Below are positions 1 to 6,672 of a stretch of DNA of 9,558 bases, piece after piece. Positions within the stretch are counted from its first letter, which is position 1, and each line of letters begins with the position of its first letter. Both the position numbers and the translations under genes were made by a program. The stretch spans positions 950 to 10,507 of the forward strand of contig DLMX01000040.1 in the NCBI GenBank assembly GCA_002479405.1, read 5' to 3'. Source of the stretch: Methylophilaceae bacterium UBA7525 (GTDB lineage Bacteria; Pseudomonadota; Gammaproteobacteria; Burkholderiales; Methylophilaceae). The notes beneath the pieces are model-generated. The model was not told the DNA's origin. It searched no databases and saw only the letters and a program-made list of their open reading frames with translations.

Positions 1-585
1 TTCGTGCGCGACGACCAGCCGCGTTCGACCACGGCGCTGCAAATCGCGCTGGCGATCCGCGACGAGGTCATCGATCTCGAGACCGCCGGTATCGGCATCA
101 TACAGATCGACGAGCCGGCCTATCGGGAGGGACTCCCGCTCAGGAAAGGCGACTGGGGCGGCTATCTCGACTGGGCCAGCCGGGCGTTCCGCATCAGCGC
201 ATCCGGCGTGGCCGACGCCACCCAGATCCACACCCACATGTGCTATTCGGAATTCAACGACATTATCGCGTCGATTGCCGACATGGATGCCGACGTCATC
301 ACTATCGAGACCTCACGTTCCGACATGGAACTACTCGACGCCTTCGACCATTTCAACTACCCGAACGAGATCGGTCCCGGTGTCTACGATATCCATTCGC
401 CTAACATTCCTACACAGGAACATATCGTGCAGTTAATGCAAAAGGCAGCTGAACGTATTCCAGCCGAACGCCTGTGGGTGAATCCGGACTGCGGTCTGAA
501 GACGCGCCAATGGGCGGAGGTCATCCCCGCACTGACCAATATGGTGGCCGCGGCCAAGAGCCTACGTATCTTGGCCTGTAATTAG
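1..585 (+). CDS. metE: Cobalamin-independent methionine synthase, C-terminal part (5' end outside window)
   Basis: MetE transfers a methyl group from 5-methyltetrahydropteroyl-triglutamate to homocysteine in the cytoplasm, the last step of methionine synthesis, without B12. The open frame runs from base 1, so the gene is cut by the window edge. The 194 visible codons are the C-terminal catalytic barrel; about 560 N-terminal residues are missing by comparison with the E. coli protein (753 aa). All four zinc ligands are visible: His (235-237) and Cys (241-243) in IHTHMC, Glu (307-309) in TIETSRSD, and Cys (490-492) in NPDCGLK. Their spacing matches H641, C643, E665 and C726 of E. coli MetE exactly. 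The catalytic His of YDIHSPN (E. coli H694) lies at 394-396. The protein ends a few residues after the usual end and is followed by an intrinsic terminator, so this is an intact 3' end. metE is often under a B12 riboswitch; any such element would lie left of the window. Confidence 0.97.
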   Translation, partial: FVRDDQPRSTTALQIALAIRDEVIDLETAGIGIIQIDEPAYREGLPLRKGDWGGYLDWASRAFRISASGVADATQIHTHMCYSEFNDIIASIADMDADVITIETSRSDMELLDAFDHFNYPNEIGPGVYDIHSPNIPTQEHIVQLMQKAAERIPAERLWVNPDCGLKTRQWAEVIPALTNMVAAAKSLRILACN

Positions 586-590
586 CCATC

Positions 591-643
591 TGCTGTGTGT
601 GGCACGTCACAGACACACGTGCCGCGCACGGCATTTTCTATTT
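591..643 (+). terminator. Rho-independent terminator after metE
   Basis: Bases 591-607 can pair with 617-633 over 17 consecutive positions (14 Watson-Crick, 3 G-U) around a 9-base loop. The pairing starts six bases after the metE stop. The stem is followed directly by a T-rich run (TTTTCTATTT, 634-643). This is a textbook intrinsic terminator for metE and separates it from glyA. The complementary strand lacks an adjacent T-run on the other side, so it looks one-directional. Confidence 0.88.
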
Positions 644-689
644 ATAACTTCCCAAGCCACATTGGGATGCATCTGTCTGAAAGGGCAAC

Positions 690-1937
690 ATGTTTGAACG
701 AAAACGCTACACGGTAGACCAGATCGATCCGGAAATATTTGCTGCAGTCGAGCAGGAAAATCAGCGTCAGGAAGATCACATCGAACTGATCGCTTCGGAG
801 AACTACACCTCACCTGCCGTAATGGCCGTGCAAGGTTCCCAACTGACCAACAAATATGCCGAAGGCTATCCAGGCAAGCGATATTACGGTGGCTGCGAAT
901 ACGTCGATGTCGTCGAGCAGATCGCCATTGACCGCGTTAAACAACTATTTGGTGCCGAGGCCGCCAACGTACAGCCCAATTCCGGGTCGCAGGCTAACCA
1001 AGGGGTATTTTTTGCCGTGCTCAAGCCTGGTGACACCATCATGAGCATGAACCTGGCCGAGGGTGGCCATCTGACCCACGGCATGGCGCTCAATATGAGT
1101 GGCAAGTGGTTCAACGTGGTGAGTTACGGTCTCAACTCCCAGGAAGACATTGACTACACTTCGCTGGAGCAGAAGGCACACGAGAGTAAACCGAAACTAA
1201 TTATCGCCGGCGCCTCGGCCTTCGCACTTCGCATCGATTTCGAGCGCATCGCGCGCATTGCAAGGGAAGTCGGCGCATATTTCATGGTGGACATGGCCCA
1301 CTATGCCGGTTTGATCGCTGCCGGCGTCTATCCCAACCCAGTACCGCATGCTGACTTCGTCACCACGACCACCCACAAGAGTCTGCGGGGGCCGCGTGGC
1401 GGGGTAATTCTGATGAAGGCAGAGCACGAGAAGGCAATCAATTCAGCTATTTTCCCTGGCATCCAGGGTGGCCCGCTGATGCACGTGATCGCCGGCAAGG
1501 CCGTGGCTTTCAAGGAAGCCCTTGCGCCTGAATTCAAGACCTATCAGCAGCAAGTGGTCAAGAATGCCGCCGTGCTTGCTGAGACATTGAAGGCGCGTGG
1601 CCTGCGCATCGTATCCGGTCGCACGGAAAGCCACCTCATGCTCGTCGATCTGCGTAGCAAGGACTTAACCGGCAAGGAGGCGGAAAAAATCCTCGGTGAT
1701 GCACATATCACCGTCAACAAGAATGCGATCCCGAACGACCCGGAAAAGCCATTCGTGACGTCCGGCATCCGCTTGGGAACGCCTGCCATGACGACACGCG
1801 GCTTCACGGAAGAGGAATCACGCCTGGTGGGCAATTTGATTGCTGACGTGCTGGACAACCCGTGTGACGCTGAAAATATTGCCCAGATCCGTAATCAGGT
1901 GGCAGCCTTGGTGAAACGCTTCCCTGTCTATGGTTGA
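690..1937 (+). CDS. glyA: Serine hydroxymethyltransferase
   Basis: This cytoplasmic PLP enzyme interconverts serine plus tetrahydrofolate with glycine plus 5,10-methylene-tetrahydrofolate, the main entry of one-carbon units for thymidylate, purines and methionine. The 415-residue length matches the family (E. coli 417). Visible motifs are the N-terminal IELIASENYTSPAVM, the NKYAEGYPGKRYYGG segment, VDMAHYAGLIAAGVYPNPVPHAD, and the PLP site TTTTHKSLRGPRGG with Schiff-base lysine K230 (1377-1379). The start is supported by AAGGG at 681-685, four bases upstream of the ATG. The 56 bases after the metE terminator contain a TATAAC (643-648) that could serve as a -10 box, but no clear -35, so the promoter is uncertain. 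In many proteobacteria glyA is followed by nrdR; here a DHPS-like gene follows 62 bases downstream instead. Confidence 0.98.
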   Translation: MFERKRYTVDQIDPEIFAAVEQENQRQEDHIELIASENYTSPAVMAVQGSQLTNKYAEGYPGKRYYGGCEYVDVVEQIAIDRVKQLFGAEAANVQPNSGSQANQGVFFAVLKPGDTIMSMNLAEGGHLTHGMALNMSGKWFNVVSYGLNSQEDIDYTSLEQKAHESKPKLIIAGASAFALRIDFERIARIAREVGAYFMVDMAHYAGLIAAGVYPNPVPHADFVTTTTHKSLRGPRGGVILMKAEHEKAINSAIFPGIQGGPLMHVIAGKAVAFKEALAPEFKTYQQQVVKNAAVLAETLKARGLRIVSGRTESHLMLVDLRSKDLTGKEAEKILGDAHITVNKNAIPNDPEKPFVTSGIRLGTPAMTTRGFTEEESRLVGNLIADVLDNPCDAENIAQIRNQVAALVKRFPVYG

Positions 1938-1999
1938 AGTGGTGTTCTGGAACGTGGTTAGCCTAGAATGGCGGCACACTTGGAATCAATACTGCAAAC

Positions 2000-3400
2000 A
2001 TGACGGAGCACATCCTGTTTCTGACGGGAAAACTGGCCGAGAAACAATTGAGGCAGATTCTTGCCAACATGGAACCGGAATTCAGTTACACCGTGCTGGA
2101 GATGGGCATCAAGGTGGCAGCACTGATGAATGCAGACATGATCGGCCGCCGTCTGAAGGATACTCACGGCGCCACCCGCATCATCATTCCGGGACGCTGT
2201 CCGGGGGACTTGGCAGCGTTATCCACACAACTGGGTGTGCCGGTGGAACGAGGGCCCGAAGAAGTGAAGGATTTACCGCTCTATTTTGGCAAAAAAATCA
2301 AACAGTCTGATCTGAGCCAATACAAAACCAAAATTTTCGCCGAAGTGGTAGAGGCTCCGTTTCTGAGTGTCGCAGAAATATTGGAAAGAGCCGAATACTA
2401 TCGCAGCAATGGCGCAGATGTGATCGATATCGGCTGCCAGCCGGGCAGGCCCTTTCCACATCTGACGGAGTCCATCCAGGCCTTGAAGCAGGCAGGGTAT
2501 ACCGTCAGCCTGGATTCACTGGAATCAGACGACCTGATCGCCGGTGGAAAGGCTGGAGCGGACTATTTGCTCAGCCTGAACAGCAAGAGCCTGTGGATCG
2601 CCGACGAGGTGGCATCTACGCCCATCATCATTCCGGACGTTCATGGTGATCTGGATTCAGTGGAAGACACCATCCGGCAATTGCAGGCTAAAAATCGGGC
2701 CTTTGTGGTGGACCCGATTCTGGATCCGATCCATTTCGGCTTTAGCGAATCCCTTGCACGCTACAACACTTTCAGGGAGCGGCATCCGGAGATCGAAATG
2801 ATGATGGGTGTTGGCAACCTGACCGAACTGACGCATGCTGACACCTCGGGCATCAACACCTTGCTGCTCGGTATCTGTTCAGAGTTGAACATCAATCACA
2901 TCCTGGCCACCGAGGTCAGCCCGCATGCTCACCGTGCCATCCGCGAGGCGGATCGAGCACGCCGCATCATGTATGCAGCTGCACAACACAACGGCTTACC
3001 CAAACACGTGGCCGACGATCTGCTTACCGTTCACGACATCAACCCTTTCCCCTACAGCCGAGAAGAAATTGAAGCCCTGGCTGCCGAAATCAAGGACCCG
3101 AGTTACCGGATTCAAATCAGTCGCGATGGTCTGCATGTATTCAACCGGGATGGCCTGCATACTGCACAGGATCCTTTCGAGTTCTACCCTCATTTGCAGG
3201 TGGCGTCGGATGGTGGTCACGCTTTTTACCTGGGCGTAGAACTGGCGCGTGCCGAAATTGCATGGCAGCTTGGCAAGCGTTATGCGCAGGATCAGCGTTT
3301 AAACTGGGGCTGTGCCGTACAAGCCGGGGAGACAAAAATCGATTTGCACGACTTCAAGCCCATAGGAACCACCCAGAAAAAGCCAGATTTCTCTGAATGA
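2000..3400 (+). CDS. Dihydropteroate synthase-like protein (TIGR00284 / DUF6513 type), possible tetrahydromethanopterin-pathway protein
   Basis: A 466-residue soluble protein. Residues about 1-110 form an N-terminal domain rich in short hydrophobic strands (ILFLTGKLAE; IIIPGRCPGD at 61-70), resembling the domain found ahead of the DHPS-like barrel in this family. Residues about 112-330 resemble a pterin-binding TIM barrel: ADVIDIGCQPG (139-149) corresponds to the DHPS strand GADIIDIGGEST, VSLDSL (169-174) to its ISIDT strand, and VVDPILDP and MGVGNLTELTHAD follow. The C-terminal ~100 residues (DGLHVFNRDG, DGGHAFYLGVELARAEIAW) are a further conserved module, probably DUF4346. Homologues are known from methanogens and from methylotrophs that use tetrahydromethanopterin, where they are linked with that cofactor's biosynthesis; the exact reaction is not one I can state. 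It is unlikely to be the housekeeping FolP, which is about 280 aa and lacks both extra domains. It sits 62 bases after glyA on the same strand. No good Shine-Dalgarno precedes the ATG, so translation may be weak. The stop precedes the nrd control region by 23 bases. Confidence 0.8.
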   Translation: MTEHILFLTGKLAEKQLRQILANMEPEFSYTVLEMGIKVAALMNADMIGRRLKDTHGATRIIIPGRCPGDLAALSTQLGVPVERGPEEVKDLPLYFGKKIKQSDLSQYKTKIFAEVVEAPFLSVAEILERAEYYRSNGADVIDIGCQPGRPFPHLTESIQALKQAGYTVSLDSLESDDLIAGGKAGADYLLSLNSKSLWIADEVASTPIIIPDVHGDLDSVEDTIRQLQAKNRAFVVDPILDPIHFGFSESLARYNTFRERHPEIEMMMGVGNLTELTHADTSGINTLLLGICSELNINHILATEVSPHAHRAIREADRARRIMYAAAQHNGLPKHVADDLLTVHDINPFPYSREEIEALAAEIKDPSYRIQISRDGLHVFNRDGLHTAQDPFEFYPHLQVASDGGHAFYLGVELARAEIAWQLGKRYAQDQRLNWGCAVQAGETKIDLHDFKPIGTTQKKPDFSE

Positions 3401-3423
3401 ACCACGGACGGGAAAGACATGAA

Positions 3424-3439
3424 ACACCGTATGTTGTGT
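3424..3439 (+). promoter_or_regulatory. NrdR box 1 (distal) upstream of nrdAB
   Basis: The 16-mer ACACCGTATGTTGTGT is an imperfect palindrome with the conserved outer ACAC...GTGT arms and central AT of the NrdR box (consensus close to acaCwAtATaTwGtgt). It starts 32 bp before a second box and lies just upstream of the -35 element. NrdR is the ATP/dATP-sensing repressor of ribonucleotide reductase genes and typically binds two boxes on the same DNA face. The position upstream of nrdA makes this assignment strong. The nrdR gene itself is not in the window. Confidence 0.85.
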
Positions 3440-3446
3440 TTTTATG

Positions 3447-3476
3447 TTGACATAGACACATTTTGTTGTGTTTAAT
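3447..3476 (+). promoter_or_regulatory. Sigma70 promoter of nrdAB
   Basis: A perfect -35 TTGACA (3447-3452), an 18-base spacer and a five-of-six -10 TTTAAT (3471-3476) precede the riboswitch by a few bases. Transcription would begin near 3483-3484, almost exactly at the first paired base of the riboswitch aptamer, giving a leader of about 350 bases. The second NrdR box fills the spacer and touches the -10, so a bound repressor would block RNA polymerase. The fit of promoter, operator and aptamer start is mutually supporting. Prediction from sequence only. Confidence 0.82.
3456..3471 (+). promoter_or_regulatory. NrdR box 2 (proximal, inside promoter spacer)
   Basis: The 16-mer ACACATTTTGTTGTGT keeps the ACAC...GTGT arms of the NrdR consensus. 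A gap of 16 bases separates it from box 1, so the two boxes are 32 bp apart start to start, about three helical turns. This is the spacing typical of NrdR tandem sites. It lies between -35 and -10 and overlaps the first base of the -10, as expected for a repressor operator. Confidence 0.85.
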
Positions 3477-3484
3477 GGGAGCCA

Positions 3485-3672
3485 CTACGGTTCCCGTTCT
3501 TCTTTCCGAAGGTCGGGATAATAGGGAATCCGGTAACAGGTGCAACGCCTGAAAGCCGGAGCTGCCCCCGCAACTGTATCCGGCGAGTGTGTCGCCAATT
3601 CAATGCCACTGGTGAACGCACCGGGAAGGCTGACGACACACAACGACCCGGAAGCCAGGAGACCTGCCGTGG
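3485..3672 (+). promoter_or_regulatory. Cobalamin (adenosylcobalamin-type) riboswitch aptamer, nrdAB leader
   Basis: The conserved B12-riboswitch blocks occur in order: AATAGGGAATCCGGT near 3520-3534, GCCGGAGCTGCCCCCGCAAC (3555-3574) followed by TGTA, GCCACTG (3605-3611), GGGAAGGC (3623-3630), and the B12 box AGCCAGGAGACCTGCC (3653-3668). A closing P1 helix can form between CTACGG (3485-3490) and CCGTGG (3667-3672). The element lies between the predicted start of transcription and nrdA, on the nrdA strand. B12 riboswitches usually switch off the downstream gene when cobalamin is bound. That suits nrdAB, a B12-independent ribonucleotide reductase, if the organism also has a B12-dependent class II enzyme. 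Whether it does cannot be seen here. Confidence 0.95.
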
Positions 3673-3836
3673 AATTTTTCTACAACGTTTGAGGCGGGGT
3701 GTCCTCGGCAGACAGGAAGCGTCGTTTTTGCGTGCGCTCCTTCATGCAAGTCCTTGTGGCATGCGATTTGTCCCTGAATGTGGGATGTATTGCGTCTTAA
3801 AAGTGACTCCCCGCCCGACTTACCGGGAGCCATACC
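3673..3836 (+). promoter_or_regulatory. Riboswitch expression platform with nrdA ribosome binding site
   Basis: This leader stretch carries no gene. The nrdA Shine-Dalgarno is GGGAG (3825-3829), seven bases before the ATG. It can be hidden by CTCCC (3807-3811), or by the compact hairpin CCCG (3814-3817) with CGGG (3824-3827). The same sequestering strand has a perfect 7-base partner upstream: GGCGGGG (3693-3699) matches CCCCGCC (3809-3815). Formation of the long-range pair would free the ribosome site, so a translational switch is plausible. GGCGGGG can itself be drawn into a local hairpin, GAGG (3691-3694) with CCTC (3702-3705). A T-run (3725-3729) exists, but I see no strong stem directly before it, so an intrinsic-terminator mechanism is less likely. 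Folding was judged by eye. Confidence 0.6.
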
Positions 3837-6635
3837 ATGGACGATATAGCGGTCGGCAGCAGCCAAACCACCACTCAAGCATCCCCTTCATATCAGGTTA
3901 TTCGTCGTAACGGCGCAGTGGTGACATTCAACTCAGAAAAAATCTCCATTGCCTTAAGCAAGGCATTCCTTGCCGTGCAGGGGGAAGGCGCATCGCTTTC
4001 CAGCGCAGCCCGTGAGCAGGTCAAGCGCCTGACCGACATGGTGATCCATGCACTGGCACGTCGCCTGCCTGCTGGCGGTACGGTACACATCGAGGATATT
4101 CAGGATCAGGTCGAGCTGGCCCTGATGCGCTCTGGCGAGCACGATGTAGCGCGCGCCTATGTGCTGTACCGGGAAAAACGCACTACGGAACGCGCCCAGC
4201 ATGCCGCGCCGACGGCACCCTTGCTGCATGTGGTGGACGAGAGCGGTCAGCGGAAGCCACTTGATCCGGCCTTACTTAAAGTTACTGTCGCCGCTGCCTG
4301 TTCCGGCCTGGGCGATGCGGTTTCCGCCGAACGAGTGGTAGAGCAGGCGGTGCGTGACCTCTACGATGGCATTTCAGCGCAGGAAGTGCGCCGTGCGCTG
4401 ATCCTCTCGGCACGCAGCTTGATCGAGCGCGAACCCGCCTACAATTACGTCACTGCCCGCCTGCTGCTGGATCAGATTCGCGCTGAAGTGCTTGGACGTG
4501 CAGTCGCTCAGGGCGATGCAGCAACAGCTTACCTTGATTACTTTCCGCAATATGTCAAAACCGGGATCGAGGCCGGCTTGCTGGACCCCCGGCTGGCGCA
4601 GTTCGATCTGGACAGACTGGCTACGGCGCTTGATGACGGTCGCGATTTACAGTTCGGTTATCTCGGTCTACAGACCCTTTATGACCGCTACTTCCTGCAC
4701 ATCGAGGAACGCCGTATTGAACTGCCACAAATCTTCTTCATGCGTGTGGCAATGGGCCTTGCCATCAACGAGATTGACCGCGAAACCCGCGCCATCGAGT
4801 TCTACCGCGTGCTGTCCAGCTTCGATTTCATGAGTTCCACTCCCACGCTGTTCAACAGCGGCACGCTACATTCCCAGTTGTCGTCGTGCTACCTCACAAC
4901 GGTATCCGATGATCTGGACGGCATCTACCAGGGCATCAAGGAAAACGCTTTGTTGCAGAAATTCGCCGGTGGCCTGGGCAACGACTGGACGCCAGTGCGG
5001 GCGCTGGGTGCTCGCATCAAGGGCACCAACGGCAAGAGTCAGGGCGTGATTCCATTCCTAAAGGTGGTCAATGACACCGCCGTGGCTGTCAACCAAGGTG
5101 GAAAACGCAAGGGTGCCGTGTGTGGCTACCTGGAAACCTGGCATCTGGATATCGAGGAATTCCTCGACCTGCGCAAGAACACTGGCGATGACCGCCGTCG
5201 TACCCACGACATGAATACCGCACACTGGATTCCAGACCTGTTCATGAAGCGAGTGATGGAGAACAGCGAATGGACGCTTTTCTCACCCTCCGACGTGCCG
5301 GACTTGCATGATAAGTTCGGGCAAGCCTTCGAGGAGGCTTATACCGAATACGAGCGTCGTGCCGATCTTGGCGAAATTAAACTGTTCAAGCGCATTCCCG
5401 CCGTACAACTGTGGCGCCGGATGTTGTCCATGCTGTTCGAGACAGGCCATCCCTGGATCACCTTCAAGGATGCCTGCAATGTGCGCTCACCGCAGCAGCA
5501 TGTCGGTGTGGTCCACAGTTCCAATTTGTGCACGGAAATCACACTCAACACTTCCGACACTGAAATCGCCGTGTGCAATCTGGGGTCGGTCAATCTGCTG
5601 GCACACCTGAGGCAGGAAAATGGCGTGACCGTGCTTGATCAGGATAAGCTCCGTGCCACCATTCACGTTGCCATGCGCATGCTGGATAACGTGATCGACA
5701 TCAACTTCTATGCCGTGGGCAAGGCACGCAACTCTAATCTGCGCCATCGGCCAGTGGGTCTGGGTATCATGGGATTCCAGGATTGCCTGCATGCCATGCG
5801 CCTGCCTTATGCCTCGGAAGATGCCGTTACCTTTGCTGACCAGGCCATGGAATCGGTGTGCTATTACGCCTACTGGGCATCGACCGAGTTGGCGGAAGAG
5901 CGAGGCGCCTATTCCACCTTCCGCGGCAGCCTTTGGGATCAGGGCGTACTGCCGCCAGACACGCTCAGGAAGCTGGCCGATGAGCGCGGAGGCTACCTGG
6001 AAGTCGATACGTCGGCCACGCTGGACTGGGCGGCATTGCGTAACCGCATCCAATCGGTCGGCATGCGCAACTCCAATTGCGTAGCGATTGCTCCGACAGC
6101 CACCATTTCCAATATCGTCGGCGTCTCCGCCAGCATCGAACCGGACTACCAGAACCTGTACGTCAAATCCAACCTGTCGGGAGAATTTACCGTGGTGAAC
6201 GAGGCACTGGTCACCGACCTCAAGCGCTATGGCCTGTGGGATGACGTGATGGTGGCGGACATCAAGTATTACGACGGCTCGCTGGCGGCCATCGAGCGCG
6301 TTCCATCGGAACTGAAGGCTCTGTATGCCACCGCGTTCGAGGTGGATCCGGTCTGGCTGGTCGAGGCTGCGGCCCGGCGCCAGAAATGGATAGACCAAGC
6401 GCAGTCGCTCAACCTGTACTTTGCAGCGCCATCCGGCAAGAAACTGAACGACATCTACCTGCTGGCCTGGCAGCGTGGCCTGAAAACCACCTACTACCTG
6501 CGCTCACTGGGAGCCACTGCGGCCGAGAAGTCCACCGGCCAGGGCGGCGAACTCAACGCCGTGTCGGCAACAATTGCAGAAGCGGAACCCAAGCAGTGTC
6601 TGATCGATGACCCTACTTGCGAAGCTTGCCAGTAA
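3837..6635 (+). CDS. nrdA: Ribonucleoside-diphosphate reductase, class I large (alpha) subunit
   Basis: NrdA reduces ribonucleoside diphosphates to deoxyribonucleotides using a thiyl radical passed from NrdB. At 932 residues it is longer than E. coli NrdA (761) because of two N-terminal ATP-cone modules: residues about 19-118 (YQVIRRNGAVVTFNSEKI, HDVARAYVLYREKR) and about 128-215 (LDPALLKVTVAAA, AYNYVTARLLLDQI). The catalytic barrel follows. The thiyl cysteine C565 lies in N563-L-C-T-E567, equivalent to E. coli N437, C439 and E441. The substrate-reducing disulfide pair is C351 (SSCYLTT) and C580 (AVCNLGSVNL). The radical-transfer tyrosines are Y886-Y887 (KTTYYL). The C-terminal tail ends in CEAC (C928 and C931), which re-reduces the active site via thioredoxin or glutaredoxin. 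No intein or frameshift interrupts it, although this gene is a common intein host. The start is fixed by GGGAG seven bases upstream. It forms an operon with nrdB. Confidence 0.97.
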   Translation: MDDIAVGSSQTTTQASPSYQVIRRNGAVVTFNSEKISIALSKAFLAVQGEGASLSSAAREQVKRLTDMVIHALARRLPAGGTVHIEDIQDQVELALMRSGEHDVARAYVLYREKRTTERAQHAAPTAPLLHVVDESGQRKPLDPALLKVTVAAACSGLGDAVSAERVVEQAVRDLYDGISAQEVRRALILSARSLIEREPAYNYVTARLLLDQIRAEVLGRAVAQGDAATAYLDYFPQYVKTGIEAGLLDPRLAQFDLDRLATALDDGRDLQFGYLGLQTLYDRYFLHIEERRIELPQIFFMRVAMGLAINEIDRETRAIEFYRVLSSFDFMSSTPTLFNSGTLHSQLSSCYLTTVSDDLDGIYQGIKENALLQKFAGGLGNDWTPVRALGARIKGTNGKSQGVIPFLKVVNDTAVAVNQGGKRKGAVCGYLETWHLDIEEFLDLRKNTGDDRRRTHDMNTAHWIPDLFMKRVMENSEWTLFSPSDVPDLHDKFGQAFEEAYTEYERRADLGEIKLFKRIPAVQLWRRMLSMLFETGHPWITFKDACNVRSPQQHVGVVHSSNLCTEITLNTSDTEIAVCNLGSVNLLAHLRQENGVTVLDQDKLRATIHVAMRMLDNVIDINFYAVGKARNSNLRHRPVGLGIMGFQDCLHAMRLPYASEDAVTFADQAMESVCYYAYWASTELAEERGAYSTFRGSLWDQGVLPPDTLRKLADERGGYLEVDTSATLDWAALRNRIQSVGMRNSNCVAIAPTATISNIVGVSASIEPDYQNLYVKSNLSGEFTVVNEALVTDLKRYGLWDDVMVADIKYYDGSLAAIERVPSELKALYATAFEVDPVWLVEAAARRQKWIDQAQSLNLYFAAPSGKKLNDIYLLAWQRGLKTTYYLRSLGATAAEKSTGQGGELNAVSATIAEAEPKQCLIDDPTCEACQ

Positions 6636-6672
6636 TCGACATATCCATTGAACCAATTACCAAGGAACGACC

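Noticed and set aside
651..666. Small inverted repeat CCCAA/TTGGG before glyA
   Set aside because: Only five base pairs and no conserved context; likely chance.
607..813. Minus-strand frame over the metE-glyA junction
   Set aside because: It overlaps the terminator and the start of glyA, and its protein shows no family features.
1930..2310. 126-codon plus-strand frame bridging glyA and the DHPS-like gene
   Set aside because: It overlaps the DHPS-like gene in another frame and has an unlikely His/Arg/Gly-rich composition; an out-of-frame shadow.
3725..3729. T-run in the nrdA leader as a riboswitch-controlled transcription terminator
   Set aside because: I could find no strong GC-rich stem ending directly before the T-run; the ribosome-site pairing is a better explanation.
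3587..3910. A 107-codon plus-strand frame running from the riboswitch into nrdA
   Set aside because: It starts inside conserved riboswitch sequence without a ribosome site and overlaps nrdA out of frame; the sequence is better explained by the RNA element.
5487..6398. A 303-codon open frame on the minus strand inside nrdA
   Set aside because: It lies fully antisense to the catalytic core of a clearly real nrdA, has no recognisable motifs, and is explained by codon bias of the GC-rich gene on the opposite strand.
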